Positions 10,393 through 23,404 of a stretch of DNA of 64,000 bases are shown here, in pieces (position 1 is the stretch's first letter; each line of letters starts with the position of its first letter). The stretch comes from Dasypus novemcinctus (lineage: Eukaryota > Chordata > Mammalia > Cingulata > Dasypodidae), in contig NC_080676.1 of the NCBI RefSeq assembly GCF_030445035.2, forward strand, positions 9,028,940 to 9,092,939, given 5' to 3'. The notes beneath the pieces were generated by a model. It saw only the letters and a list, made by a program, of their open reading frames with translations. It made no database searches and had not been told where the DNA came from. A program made the position numbers and the translations under genes.

Positions 10393-13283
10393 TTTTTTTT
10401 TTTTTTTTTCATTTCCAGTGATTCATTTATTTAATTTTATTTTAATTTTTAAAAATTTATCGAAGTATATCACTTGTACATAAACATACATAAGCAATAG
10501 GTGTATGATAATAGTTGTGAACTTACAAAACAAACATGTATAACATCATACAGGACTCTCGTAACTCATCTTACCACCAATAACTTGCATTGTTGTTACA
10601 CCTTTTAACTAATGATTAAAGAACATTGTCAAAATATTACTACTAAACAAAGTATTTTTCCCTAACCAATCCAATTATTATTATCTTTATATCATTTATA
10701 TATGAACATAAACAATTAAGTGTATAGTAAAAGTTGTGAACTTACAAAGCAAACATGCATAACATCATATGGGGTCACATACATCAACCCTCTACCAACA
10801 TCTTGCATTGTCATGAGACATTTGTTACAAATTATGACAGAATATTGTCAAAATCTTACTACTAATCATAGTCCTTATCTTACATTTGGTGTGTTTTTCC
10901 TGCAGCTCACCCTACTATTATTTTTTAAATGTATTTTTTGATGACAGAAGTTGTAAACTTATAATATTACGCACATGCAGAATTTCCAGACAACACCCCT
11001 CCATCAACACACCACAATGTGGTATGTCATTTGCTACAGATAAAATAATATCATCTGATTATTACCATGGCCATTGTGTACATTTGGCTCACATTTTCCA
11101 TATTGCCTCAGGATCAACACAGCACATCTTTCACATAGATGCAAGAATATTATTATTACTAACCACAGTCCATAGGTCACTCCAAGCTTCTCCAAATTCC
11201 CAACACCCTGCAATAGTGATATACATTTGCTCTGGCTAACAAAGGACATTCTTGCATCTGTACCATCAACCACAATTTTTACCCACCTCTTGGTTTACTA
11301 TACTATACAGTTCATCGATTATTCTCTAGCATTCTGTCAATTGGCATTTATATAACTAGACTACCATTTTCAGTCACATCCCCATTTTATTGGGGCTGCA
11401 TTACATTTGTATATCAATTTGAGTAGAATTAACATCTTAATGATATTTGGTCTTCCAATGCATAAGCATGGAATGTTCTTCCAGTTATTTAGGACTTTTA
11501 AAATTTGTTTTAACACTGAGTTGCAGTTTTCTGAATACAAGTGCTGTACACCGTTGGTTAAGTTTAATCCTGACTATTTGAGTTTTACCTGTCATATTTT
11601 ATTTTCACCACTTTTTTGACACTTTTAGTTACTTTTACTGATATAATCTTCACTTCTAGACTCTCTTCCAGGCCCCTCTCTCCTATCTTTTCTTTTCAGA
11701 TTCCAGCACACCCTTTAGGATTTCCTGAAAATCTGTTCTCTTGCTTGGAAATTCTCTCAGTTTCTGTTTATCTGTGAATACTTTAATTTCACCCTCGTTT
11801 TTGAAAGACAGTCTGCTATATATAAGATTCTTGGCTGAAAGTTTTTCTCTTGTAGTATCTTAAATATATCAGATCACTTTCTCCTTCCCTCCATGATTTC
11901 TGGTGAGAAATCACCATTAATCTTATTGGATATCCCTTATGTGTTATGCATTGTTTTTCTCTTGCTGCTGTCAGAATTCTCTCTTCATCATTGGCATTTG
12001 ACATTCTGAGGAGTGCATGTTTTGGTGTTGGTATATTCAGATTTTTTCAGATGGGGATATATTGTGCTTCTTGGACAGGTATATCTATGTCCTTCATTAG
12101 GGTTGGAAAATTTTCTACCATTAGTTCTTCAAATGTTCCTTCTGCCCCTTTTCCCTTCTCTTCTTCTGGGACACCCATGACATGTATGTTTGCATGTCTT
12201 TTGCTGTCATTTAGTTCCCTTAGACATTGTTCAATATTTTCCATTCTTATCTTCATCTGTTCTTTTTTATGTTCACTCTCAGAGGCCATTTCTTCAAGCT
12301 CACCAATCCTTTCTTCGGCCTCCTCAAACCTGGTATTATATGATACCAATGTTTTTTAATTTCATTTATTTTTCACCTTTCTGCTATTTTTCTATGTATG
12401 CTTTCAAATTCTTCTTTGTGCTCATCCAATGTCTTCTTAATAGCCTTAATCTCTTTAGCCAACTCATTGAATTTATTAAGATTTGTTTGAACATCTATGA
12501 TTAGTTGTTTCAACTCCTTTATGTAATCTGGAGGTTTATCTTGTTCCTTTAACTAGGCCATAGCTTCCTGTTTCTTGGTGTGGATTGTAATTTTTTGTTG
12601 GTGTCTTCGCATCTGGCTTACTAGAGCATTTTTTCTGGGTGCAGGTTTCCTCTTTAGTTTAGGGCTTCCTATCTTATCTTCCTTGCTGCTAGTGCAGTAG
12701 GAGACAAGCATGCATTTGGTGGCATAAGCTCTGGAAGTTCAAGTTGCCTTCATTCCTCCAGGGACCAATGAAGCTTTTTCCAACTTTCTTTTTTGCTGGG
12801 ATAGGGACAGAGTCACAGCTGTGTGGAATAATCCAAGTGCAGGCCTAGACTGTAGTTGCCTAGAGAGACTGATGAAGCTTCACATCCCTTTCTCCCTTGC
12901 CTAGGGTGGGGATGGAGCTGCAGGTGTGGGCAGTAATCTATACTGTGTGGGTTGAAGATGACTGCAATTTCCCTGGTAGAATTCTGATTTTCAATCTATG
13001 CCAGCCTAAGTTACCTGCAGTTACCTGTATAGGCTAGTGCAGGGCTCCTCAGCATCCTCCCTGACAGAGGCAGGGCTGAAGCCCAGGCTAGGGCTATATG
13101 CTGATCTGTGTGAAAGAAACTGGTTCCTCCCTACACTGCAGTTTTCAGTCAGTCCAGCTTCCCCTCAGGCTGGGGGTGGGGTCAAAATGGCAGCTACTGG
13201 CCTCTTTCGGATTTGAGCTGGTTCACACCCCAGCTGTTGCCAGGGTTATATCTTAGCCAGCCAAATCTAACAGTCAGCAGCCA
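10393..13283 (-). mobile_element. L1-D: antisense internally deleted L1 inserted in L1-A
   Basis: Begins with a T run (10393-10409, reversed poly(A)) and is bounded by a perfect 14 bp duplication, ggaattacatctct, at 10379-10392 and 13284-13297. On the minus strand from the right: 5'UTR (about 12540-13283), ORF1 (about 11690-12480, broken; conserved region with VMGVPEEEKG near 12150-12180), a short ORF2 fragment (11400-11620), and a 3'UTR (10410-11395) with three ~220 bp direct repeats. Most of ORF2 is missing. Confidence 0.8.
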
Positions 13284-15689
13284 GGAATTACATCTCTCAA
13301 GAGAATTGGTGACTCCCAGTGGGTTAGGGCAGTCAAGCACGTCAAGCCCTTAACATTGTTGCAAGTATCTCTGAATATGGTCCTTCAAGTAATGAAGATT
13401 GATTGTCACTGTGGGCCCTGAGGGGAGGGGAAAAGAGGTATTGAATAGATGGAATCAGTGTAACTGTGGGGCAATGGAAGTGTTCCACAAGATTATGCAG
13501 TGATGGATATAAGACAGGTTAAAGTACACCAAAAATGTATAAAAGCCTATAGACTAAAATGTAAACAAAAATGTAAGCCCAAGTGTAACCACACTTGAAA
13601 GCTATTGTCTCAATATCTGTACATCAGTTGCAGCAAATATAATATGAACATGTAAAAAGATCATTGCTGGGGAAGGGACAAAGTGTTCGATGCTGGATAT
13701 GTGGGAGTACCGTATATTGCATATATGAATTACTGTGATCTAAAACTTTTGTGAAGACAAACTTAATAATTAGAAAAAAAAGAAGAAAAGAAAGGATGTA
13801 GACACTGAGGAAGAAATGGAAGAAATTGCCTTGCCACTGTACGTACAGGGCAACACTAATAGCAATGATAAAAGGCAAAACATCAAAAACAAAGCTTTAC
13901 ATTTTTAAATTTTTTGATACTCCAATTTATTTTTACTTTAATTTTTCTAAATTACTATGTATTCTATATCCAACCTTTAAACCCATCACTATATTCCATT
14001 TTACTATTAATGGAACCTGGCAATATATTAGGTTTCATTTTTGAAGAAGTTTTGGATCACAGAGAGGTGTAATTATGGCAGGGAAGGAATACTGGTGTGG
14101 GAAGGTATTGATAGGGAGCACATGATTGGAAGGGAGTTCTCCAGGGCATATAAATATTTGGGTACATAAAAATATTTGGATATTTCATAGTGGTTACAGC
14201 TGAAAACAACAACTGAGGGAGTGCAGAGTTCCTAGCCCAGCGGGTTCTATCACATTCCATAATGGAACAGCAACAATCCCCCAAGTGCAACAGCAAAGAC
14301 CAAAAAAGAAGGATCGTCCAACAATGAGCCCTTGATACTAATGACTATGCTTGTGAGCCTGTGCACCTGAAATAAGAACTAGGCCTAGAACTGCACGATG
14401 CCTGAGAGCCTCCATGTTGCTCAAATGTGGCCACTCTCTAAGCCAAACTCAGCATGTAAATGCATTGCCTTCCCCCTAGCATGGGACATGACTCCCAGGG
14501 ATGAGTCTCCCTGGCGCCGAGGGATTACTACCAAGTACCAGCTGATGATGTAACTAGAAAATGATCAAATAAAAGAGTCAACTCAGACCAGCAGAATATC
14601 TCAGCCTACATGAAATTTCAGGTGTCAAAAATGCTTTTTGACCTTGAATAAAAGGGGGAAAAGGAAAGGACAAATGAGTTTATATGACTATGCATCTCCA
14701 AAAAAGTTGGGAGGTAGTCAGAGGGGTCACTCTTATGCACGCCTCAGCAGGATCCCAGAGACAACCAAAGTAAATACAAGCCCAGGTATTGGTTCTTCTG
14801 AGGGCTACAGAGGTCCACGGGTTCTATGGTCATGGCAGATGGAGTTCAGTGCCATGTCATTTGGCCCTACTTTGGAGTATGTGTTCCTGAGTATGATGGA
14901 GTTTAATTCAGATGTGATCTTTGTTCACAAGACTCTCCTGTTACTTTTACCAGACCTGTGGTTGGTGCTGGGGTTCAGTGTGTGCTCAGGGGACCTGAAT
15001 CTCTGGACTGCCCATGTGATAGCCAGGCCCTGAGCCTCAACAGACCTGCAATTCCTACCCTCTGGGTTTAATGAACTTACTCCAGCCAGCTAACAGGGAG
15101 GTGAAGAAGGTCAACCACCACACCAGGGAGCCAAGAGTGCCTACAACTGAAAGCAGGAGAATTGTATCCATCATCCACATGGAATCTAAGCCCCCTCTCA
15201 ATATAGAGGTGGAGTGGACATAACCATCCCAGGGTCCACAGGATGGAGGAATGGAGTATGGATTAGAGTGGACTTACTGATATTCTATTCTGGAACTATT
15301 GTGATTAGTAATGGAAGAAAACATAGCATTAATGTGGAGAAAGTGGCCATGGTAGCTGCTGAGGGTAGGGAGAGGGAAGAAGAGATATGACGTGGGGGCA
15401 TTTTCAGGATTTGGAGTTGTCCTGGATGGTAGTGCAAGGGCAGATGCTGGACAATGTATGTCCTGCCATGGCCCACTGGGTGGACTGGGTGAGAATGTAA
15501 ACTACAATGTAAACCACTATCTATGTGGTGCAGCAGTACTCCAAAATGTATTCAACAAATGCAATGAATATGCCATGATGATGAAAGAGGTTGTTGATGT
15601 AGGAGGAGTGGGGTGAGGGGTGTGGGGTCTATATGGGGACCTCATATTTTCTTAATGTAACATTTAAAAAATAAACAAAAAAATTAAAT

Positions 15690-15934
15690 CACTTCTAAAG
15701 AATAAAATAAAAGTATTAGACATTACTGTAAATGACCTTACAAAGAGTTTTAAATTATTGTCATATGTTTTTGTCCTGTGGCTATCTTTCCTTACTTTGC
15801 AATATTAACAAATCAATTTTATTGTTACATATTATAAAGCATAAATCCTATCCAAAAAAAAAAATATTAGGAGAGAGAGAAAAAAAAAAGTTGCTTGGTA
15901 CACGATGCCTAGTGGGCAAAGCAAAAAAAAAAAC
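15690..15934. other. Junction between L1-A and L1-B
   Basis: A/T-rich sequence with three A runs (15854, 15891, 15929). No gene. The precise 5' end of L1-B could not be fixed. Confidence 0.4.
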
Positions 15935-16662
15935 ATTAGAGGAATACAACAGCAGACTCAAAATGATAGAAGAAAGAATAAGTGATGCAGAAGACAGAAC
16001 AGCTGAAATTGAAGAAAGATAACACTAGAGGAAAAAAAGAATGGAAAAAAAATGAACAGGGGCTCAGGGAGTTGAATTATAACATGAAGCACAACAACTT
16101 ATGTGTCATTGGAGTTCCAGAAGGAGAAGAGAAGAGAAAGGGGAAGATAGAATATTTGAGGAAATAGTGGCTGAAAATTCCCCAACTCTCATGAAAGAAA
16201 TGAATTTACATGTCCAAAAAGTACAGTATATTCCAATCAGAATAAATCTGAGTGGATTTACTCTAAGACACATACTACTCAGAATGTCAAATGTCAAAGG
16301 TAAAGAGAAATTCTGAAAGCAGCAAGGGAGAAGCAAATAATAACATATATGGGACACCCAGTAAGATATATAGTGCAGATTTCTCATCAGAAACCATGGA
16401 AGTGAGAAGACAGTGGTATAATACAATTAGGATATTGAAAGAGAAAATTTTTCAGCCAAGAATTCTCTATCTAGGAAAACTGTCTTTGAAATATGAAAGT
16501 GAGTTTAAAATATTTACAAATAAACAGAAATTAAGAGAGTTTGTAAAAAGGAGCCTAGCTTTGCAGGAAGCACTAAAGGGAACCCTACAACCCAAAAGGA
16601 AAAAAGATGAGAGAGAGGCTTGGAGGAGTGTAGAAGGGAAGACGATCAGAAAGGATAGCTAA
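15935..16662 (+). pseudogene. L1-B ORF1 remnant
   Basis: Encodes the L1 ORF1p (RNA-binding chaperone) pattern: a coiled-coil segment (EERISDAEDRTAEIEER, 15966-16019), then the conserved 'LCVIGVPEGEE' segment (16098-16130) and the C-terminal domain (SADFSSETMEVRRQWYNT, 16374-16427). Frame breaks occur near 16019 and 16165-16315. The 5' part is missing. Confidence 0.8.
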
Positions 16663-16798
16663 AAGAGTAAAAAGACAGCTGAAAATAAGATATGACATAT
16701 GAAAGTCAAAGAATAAAATGGTAGAAATAAGTAATGTATTTACAGTAATATCATTGAATGTGAATGGATTAGACTCCCCAATCAAAAGATATAAGCTG

Positions 16799-17464
16799 GG
16801 AGAGGGAGGGGGTGGGCTATATGAAAATCCCCCTATATTTTCAATGTATCATTTCTGGAATCTAAAGCAATGGAATAAATTCTATCATTGATGTGGAGAC
16901 AGTGGCATGGGAGTTGCTGAGGGCAAGGAGAGGGAAGAAGAGATGTGATATAGGGGCATTTTCAGGACTTGGGGTTGTCCTCAATGATATTGCAGGACAG
17001 ATGCAGGACATTATACGTCCTGCCATAACCCACTGAATGAACTAGGAGAGTGTGTAAACTACAATGTAAACTATAATCCATCCTGTGTAGCAGTGCTCCA
17101 AAATGTATTCATCAAATTGAATGAATGTGCCACACCAATGAAAGAGGTTGTTAATGTGGGGGTTGAGGGGGAGTGGGGTATACTGGAACCTCATATTTTA
17201 AAGTAACATTTTGTGTGATCTATGTATCTTCTTTAAAAAAGATAATAAAAAAAGTTGTATTCACAGAAGCAAGTTCAAATTTCTCTTTAAATACATTGAT
17301 AACATTTTATTGAATTCTTTAAAAAATTCCATAATTAATATCTTTCCCAATACTTTGTATTGTATTTTTCTTACCACAATTTCATAATGCAAATAAAAAA
17401 TATTGTTAATCAAATCACAAAAATAAATAAATACATAAATAAAATGGATAAACCAAAAAATAAA
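16799..17464 (+). mobile_element. 5'-truncated L1 tail with probable 3' transduction
   Basis: Flanked by a 15 bp duplication of L1-B ORF2, aaaagatataagctg (16784-16798) and aaaagatataggctg (17465-17479). The first 450 bases match other L1 tails here (gtggagacagtggcatgggag; 'cctcatattttaaagtaacatt'). After the L1 A-rich end near 17250, about 140-210 bases of unrelated A/T-rich sequence follow before a second A-rich stretch and the duplication. Confidence 0.75.
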
Positions 17465-17497
17465 AAAAGATATAGGCTGACAGAATGTGTTAAAAAA

Positions 17498-17840
17498 AAA
17501 ATGGGAGCAGATGAAGCTCAAGTGATTGGGTGCCTCTCTCCCACTTGGAAGGTCTGGGTTTGGTTCCCAGTGCCTCCTAAAGAACACGAGCAAGCCAGCA
17601 AGCTGACACAATGGGCTGGTGCAGCAAGCTGATGCAACAAGATGACACAATGAGGAGAGATATAACAAGCAGGGAACAGATGTGGCTCAAGTGATTGGGC
17701 ATCTCCCTCCCACATAGGCGGTTCCAGGTCTGGTTCCCAGCACCTCCTAAAGAAGAAAAGCATGCAACAAACAGACACAGACAGCAGACAGCAAACACAG
17801 ACAATGAGGGCAGGGGATAAATAAATAATTTTTTTAATAA
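17498..17840 (+). mobile_element. DAS-type tRNA-derived SINE, head-to-tail dimer
   Basis: Two monomers with A-box-like 'gctcaagtgattggg' and B-box-like 'ggtttggttcccag' / 'ggtctggttcccag' segments, at about 17507-17585 and 17673-17752, ending in an AAATAAATAA-type tail. It lies within L1-B ORF2. Confidence 0.75.
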
Positions 17841-18656
17841 GTCATGCATATGCTGTCTACAAGAGACTTATCTTAGATCCAGAGATATAAATTGGCTGAA
17901 AATGAAAGGGAGGAAAACAATATTCCACACAAATAGCAACCAAAAAAGAGCAGGGGTAACTATGCTAATATCAGACAAAACAGACTTTGAATGCAAAATA
18001 ATTTACGAAAGATACAGAAGGCCATTATATATTAATAAAAAGAACAATCAACAAGGAAGAAGTAACAGTCATAAATATCTGTGCACCTAACCAGGGTGCC
18101 CCAAAACAGAAGGCAAACTCTGGCAAAACTAAAGGGAGAAATAGACATCTGTATAATAATAGTTGGAGACTTCAAGACACCACTCACATAAATAAATAGA
18201 ACAACTAGACAAAAGATCAACAAGGAAATAAAAAACTTGAGCCATATGATAAATGAGATAGATCTTACAGAAATATACAGAAAGTTGCATCCCAAATCAG
18301 CAGGATATACATTCTTCTCAAATGATCATAGATCTTTCTCCAGGATAGTCCACGTATTGGGTCACAAAGCAGGTCTCAACAAATATAAAAAGATTGAAAA
18401 TATACAGAGCAGCTTCTCTAATCATAATGGAATGAAGCTGGAAATCAATAACGGACATGAAAGAGGGAAAATTACAAATGTGTGGAGGCTAAACAAAACA
18501 CTTCCAAAACAATTACTGGGTTAAAGAAGGAATTGTAAGAAAAATTAGTAAATATCTCAAGATGAATGAAAATGAGAACACAACTTACCAAAACACATGG
18601 GATACAGTGAAGGTAGTGCAGATAGGGAAATTTATATTCCTAAATGTCTGTATTTA

Positions 18657-19080
18657 TTTTTTTTAAGATTTTTAAATTTTTTTATTTATTTCTCTCCCCT
18701 TCCCTGCCCTCCTCCCCCGTTGTCTGCTCTCTGTGTCCATTTGCTGTGTGTTCTTCTGTGCCCGCTTGTATTCTTGTCAGCGGCACCCAGAATCTGTGTC
18801 TCTTTTTGTTGCATCATCTTGCTACGTCAGCTCTTCGTGTGTGTGGTGCCATTCTTGGGCAGGCTGCACTTTTTTCGTGCTGGGTGGCTCTCCTTACAGG
18901 ATGCACTCCTTGTGCTTGGGGTCCTACGCAAGGGACACCCCTGCGTGTCACAGCATTCCTTGAGCGCATCAACAGTGTGCGTGGGCCAGCTCATCACATG
19001 GGTCAGGAGGCCCTGGGTTTGAACCTTGGACCTCCCATGTTGTAGGCAGATGCCCTACCCATTGGGCCAAATCCACTTCC
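18657..19080 (-). mobile_element. DAS-type SINE, antisense
   Basis: Starts with T-rich reversed tail and ends with the reversed tRNA-like head (accattgggccaa...tccacttcc type). Bounded by an 18 bp duplication, cctaaatgtctgtattta (18639-18656) and cctaaatgcctatattta (19081-19098), with two mismatches. Inserted in L1-B ORF2. Confidence 0.85.
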
Positions 19081-20362
19081 CCTAAATGCCTATATTTAAA
19101 AAGAAGGAAGAGCTAAAATCAGTGACCTAACTGAACACCTGGAGGAATTAGAATAAAAACAGCAAACCAATCCCAAAACAAGTAGAAGGAAATAAATAAT
19201 AAAGTTTAGAGCAGAAATAAATGAAACTGAGAACAAAAAAAAAAAAATTAGAGAAAGTAAAAAAACAAAAGCTGGTTGTTGAGAAGATCAATAAAATTGA
19301 CAAATGCTTAGCAAGACTAACAAAGAAAGAAAAGAGAGAAGTAAAATCAGAAATGAAAGAGGGAACATTATGATTGACCCCACAAAAATAAAGAGGATCA
19401 TAAGAAGATATTATGAGAAATTATATGCCAACAAATTAGACAACCTAGATGAAATGGACAAATTCCTAGAAATGTAAAAACAGCCTACATCAGCTTCAAC
19501 AAGAACTACAAAACTCAATAAACCAATGACATTTAAAGAGATAGAATCAATATCAAAAAAATGTCCAGGACCACATGGCTTCACAGGTGAATTCTACTAA
19601 GCATTTTGAGAAGTATTAACACCAACCCTGTTAAAACTCTTCCAAAAAATTGAAGAGGAGGGAAAATTATCCAGTGCATTTTATGAAGCTAACATAACCC
19701 CAATACCAATAACAGATAAAAAAAATAAAATGACAGACCAATCTCTCTAATGAACGTAGATGCAAAATTTCTCAACAAAATTCTAAGAAACAGAATCCAA
19801 CAGCATATCAAAATAATTATAAATCACAACCAAGTCAGACATATTCCTGGTTTGAAAAAGTGGTTCAACATGAGAAAACCAATTAATATAACACACCACA
19901 TTAACAAAGTAAAGGGGAAAAAACACATGATCATCTCAAACTGTGCAGAAGGGGCATTCAACAAAACTCAGCATCTGTTCTTAATAAAAATACTTTGAAA
20001 AATAGGAATAGAAGGAAAGTTCCTCAACATGATAAAAGGCATATATGAAAAACCCACAGGCAACATTGTACTCAATGGGGAAAGGTTGAAAGCTTTCTCC
20101 CTAAAATTAGCAGAAATATTGCCCACCATCACCACTGTTATTCAAAATTGTGCTAGAAGTTCTAGCTAGAGCAAATTAGATGAGAAAAAAATAAATAGAA
20201 GATATCCAAATAGGAAAAGAGGAAGTCAAATTCTCACTATTCTCAGATGACATGATCCTATATTTAGAAAATTCCAAAAGGTCTATGACAAAGCTATTTG
20301 ACCCAATAAATGAGTTCAGCAAAGTGGGAGGATACAAGATCAACATTCAAAAATCAGTAATG

Positions 20363-20776
20363 GGGAAGTGGACTTGGCCCAGTGGTTTGGGCATCCATCT
20401 ACCACATGGGAGGTCCACGGTTCAAACCCTGGGCCTCCTTGACCCATGTGGAGCTGGCCCACATGCAGTGCTGATGCACGCAAGGAGTGCTGTGCCAGCA
20501 GGGGTGTCCCCCACATAGGGGAGCCCCAAGAGCAAGGAGTGCACCCCATAAGGAGAGCCGCCCAGCACAAAAGAAAGTTCAACCTGCCCAAGAATGGCAC
20601 CGCACACCCAGAGAACTGATGCAGCTAGATGATATAACAAAAAGAGACACAGATTCCCATGCCAATGACAACAACAGAAACGGACAAAGAAGAACATGCA
20701 GCAAAATGGACAAAGAGAACAGACAACTGGGGGGGGGCAGTGAAGGGGAGAGAAATAAATAAAAATAAATCTTTTT
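20363..20776 (+). mobile_element. DAS-type SINE
   Basis: Full SINE body: head 'gggaagtggacttggcccag', B-box-like 'ggttcaaaccctgggcctcc', internal 'ggggagccccaagagcaagg', and an A-rich tail. Bounded by 14 bp duplication aaaaatcagtaatg (20349-20362) and aaaaaccagtaatg (20777-20790). This is the clearest lineage marker for armadillo in the window. Confidence 0.9.
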
Positions 20777-22314
20777 AAAAACCAGTAATGTTTCTATACA
20801 CTAGTATTAAATAATCTGAGGAGGAAATCAGGAAAAAAATTTCCATTTACAATAACAAAAATACTCAAATATCTAGGAATCAATTTATTCAATGATGTAA
20901 AAGACCTGTACTCTGTAAACTACAGAACACTGATAAAGGAAATCAAAGAAAACCTAAACAAATGCAAAGACATTCTGTATTCATGGTTTCGAATATGTCA
21001 ATCCTATCAATACCGATTTATAGATTCAATGCAATACCAATCAAAATTCCAACCACCTTCCAAATAGAAGCAGAAAATGCAATTACTAAATTTATTGGAA
21101 GGGAAAGGTCACCAGAATAGCCAAGAATACCCTTAAAAAGGAAGAGCAATGTGGGAGGACTCTCACCATTTGAACTTGAAACATACTACAAAGCTGCAGT
21201 GGTCAAAACAGCACGGTATTGACATAAAGATGGACACAGTGATAAGTGGAAAAGAATTGAGAGTCCAGAAATAGACTCACCTCTATGGACAACTGTTTTT
21301 TACAAACCTGCCAAGTCCATGTTACTGGAACAAAACAGTCTCTGCAGCAAATGGTGCTAGGAGAACTGGATATCCATAACCAAAAGAATGAATGGGACCC
21401 CTATCTCACTCCTTGTACAAGAATCAACTCAAAATGGATCAAAAACCTAAATATAAAAACCAGGACCATAAAACCACTAGAAGAAAGTGTAGGGAAATAT
21501 CTTCAAGATCTTGTAGTAAGTGATGGTTTCTTGGACCTTACACCCAAAGCATGAGCAACAAAAGAAAACACAGATAAATGGGACCTCCTCAAAATTAATA
21601 CTTGTGCATCTCAAAGGACTTTGTCAAAAGGGTGAAAAGGCAGCTAACTCAACGGAAGAAAATATTTGTAAGTCATATTCCAATAAAGGGTTAATATCCA
21701 TGATGTATAAAGAGGTGGTACAACTCAACATTAAAAAGACTGACAACCCAATTAATAATTGGAAAAAAACTTGAATACTCATTTTCCTAAAGAAATTTAA
21801 ATGGTGAAAAAATGCATGAAAAATATGTCCAGCATCACTATCGATTAGGGAAATGCAAATCAAAGCTTCAAAGCAATATCATTTCACACCTATTAGAATG
21901 ACTACTTTTAAAAATACAGATATCTACAAGTGTTCAAGAGAATGTGGAAAGAAAGGCATGCTATTTCAGTGTTAGTTGGGGTGTGGAATGGTACAGCCAC
22001 TGTGGAGGACTGTTAGCATTTCCTAAGGAAGATGAATATAGATTTTCCATATTACTCAGCAATATCATTACTGGTATATAGTCAGAAGAACTGAGAGCAG
22101 TGACATGAACAGACATCTGCATACCAATGTTCACAGTGGTGGTACTCACAATTGCCAAAAGATAGAAATGTGTTCATCAACCAATGAACAGATAAACAAG
22201 TTGTGGTGTATACATGCAATGGGATATTATACAGCCATAAGAAGAAATGAGATCATGAAGCATATGACAACATGGAAGAACCTGGAGAATATTATGTTGA
22301 GTGAACCAAGCTGA

Positions 22315-23404
22315 CAGAAAAGGACAAATACTGCATGACTGTGGTATTATGAACTAAATATATTGTGCAAACTCAAGGAGTTAAAAACTAGATCACCAGA
22401 AAATAGAATGAAGTTAGAGAATAGAAATCTGAGTTTTAATCTGTGCGGTATTCATAAAAAGGTTGTTCATACTCTGGAAATGAATAGGATTGGTGAAAGC
22501 ACATCAGAGTGTTTATAACTAGCAATGCTAATATATGACCATGATAGAGACTGAAAGAGAAAGTCTAAGGTCGTGTATATTACTGGAAGGAAAGGTAAAA
22601 AATGTAACATGGAACTATATAGCATAGTGAAACCTCATGTAAAATATAAGTTTGGGTAATATTGCATATATAAGATTGTTTTTCTTTCTTTGAAACTAAA
22701 CTATGAACGTTGATGTTACAAGATGTTAATATCAAGCAAAAATACAACCAAGGCGAACTACAGATAGTAGTGTACAGTAATATATTAATAATCTTCTGTT
22801 AAGGGTAAAAAAAGGAAATATACTAAGTGAAAGAAACTAGACAAAAGATACTACACATTGTTTGACTCCATCTTTACAAACTATAAATACAATTAAACTA
22901 GTGAATTCCCATATATCCAATATCAAACCCTTTTCCCCTTTCCCCAGCAATGTTTTTACATGTTCATATTATATTTGCTGCAGCTGATGTACAGATTTTG
23001 AAACACAGTTATCAAACATGGTTCCATTTTAGTTTACATTATGGTTTATATTATAGAATGTACAAACTTCTAAATTTTTAGCTTCCTTATGTTTTACATT
23101 ATGGTTTATATTTTAGCTTATAGACTTTTATACACTTTTGGTGTAAGTTAACATGTCCTATATCCATCATTGCATGATCTTGTTGAGCAATTCCACTGCC
23201 CCCTAGTTGCCCTGCTTCCATCTATTCTATATTGTGTATGTGAATTACTATGATCTAAAATTTTTTGAAGGCAAAATTAAAAATTAGAAAAAAGAAAAGA
23301 AAAAATGTAGACATTGAGGAAGAAATGAAAGAAAGTGCCTTGCCACTGTACATACAGGGCAACACCTATTACAGTGATGAAAGGCAAAATGTTTGAAACA
23401 AAGC
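22315..23404 (+). mobile_element. L1-B 3'UTR, proximal part
   Basis: Runs directly from the ORF2 stop. It includes a ~340 base segment (22895-23235) that is inverted compared with the same 3'UTR in L1-A (13430-13690). No gene. Interrupted at 23404 by the retroviral insertion. Confidence 0.75.

Larger units (their letters stand above)
8905..15680 (+). mobile_element. L1-A: ORF1-plus-3'UTR (HAL1-like) L1, with two nested insertions
   Basis: Parts: 5' region and N-terminal ORF1 (8905-9995), then an abrupt passage into L1 3'UTR sequence (9996-10392 and 13284-15680) with no ORF2. ORF1 N-terminal coiled-coil-like sequence is at 9808-9995 (NEVHTNLLNLINELKDNMA). The 3'UTR start matches, reversed, L1-C's 3'UTR at 30425-30730; the distal 3'UTR matches L1-B at 27358-29169. 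It ends in AATAAA-like A-rich sequence near 15660-15690. Nested inside are a 7SK retrocopy and antisense L1-D. Either a HAL1-type (half-L1) element or an L1 with an internal deletion. Confidence 0.7.
16718..22314 (+). pseudogene. L1-B ORF2 remnant (endonuclease/reverse transcriptase)
   Basis: Starts MVEISNVFTVISLNVNGL, the endonuclease N-terminus, and ends with the usual C-terminal segment (LWCIHAMGYYTAIRRNEIM, then a stop at 22312). The reverse-transcriptase palm motif region, '[14 protein letters not shown]', is at about 20240-20282 (F-S-D-D in place of the usual F-A-D-D). Stops and frameshifts are frequent and four insertions split it, so it makes no enzyme. Confidence 0.85.

Noticed and set aside
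20363..20776. tRNA gene
   Set aside because: A-box and B-box-like segments are present, but the tail, internal body and target-site duplication show a tRNA-derived SINE; the same holds for 17498-17840, 18657-19080 and 31719-32084.
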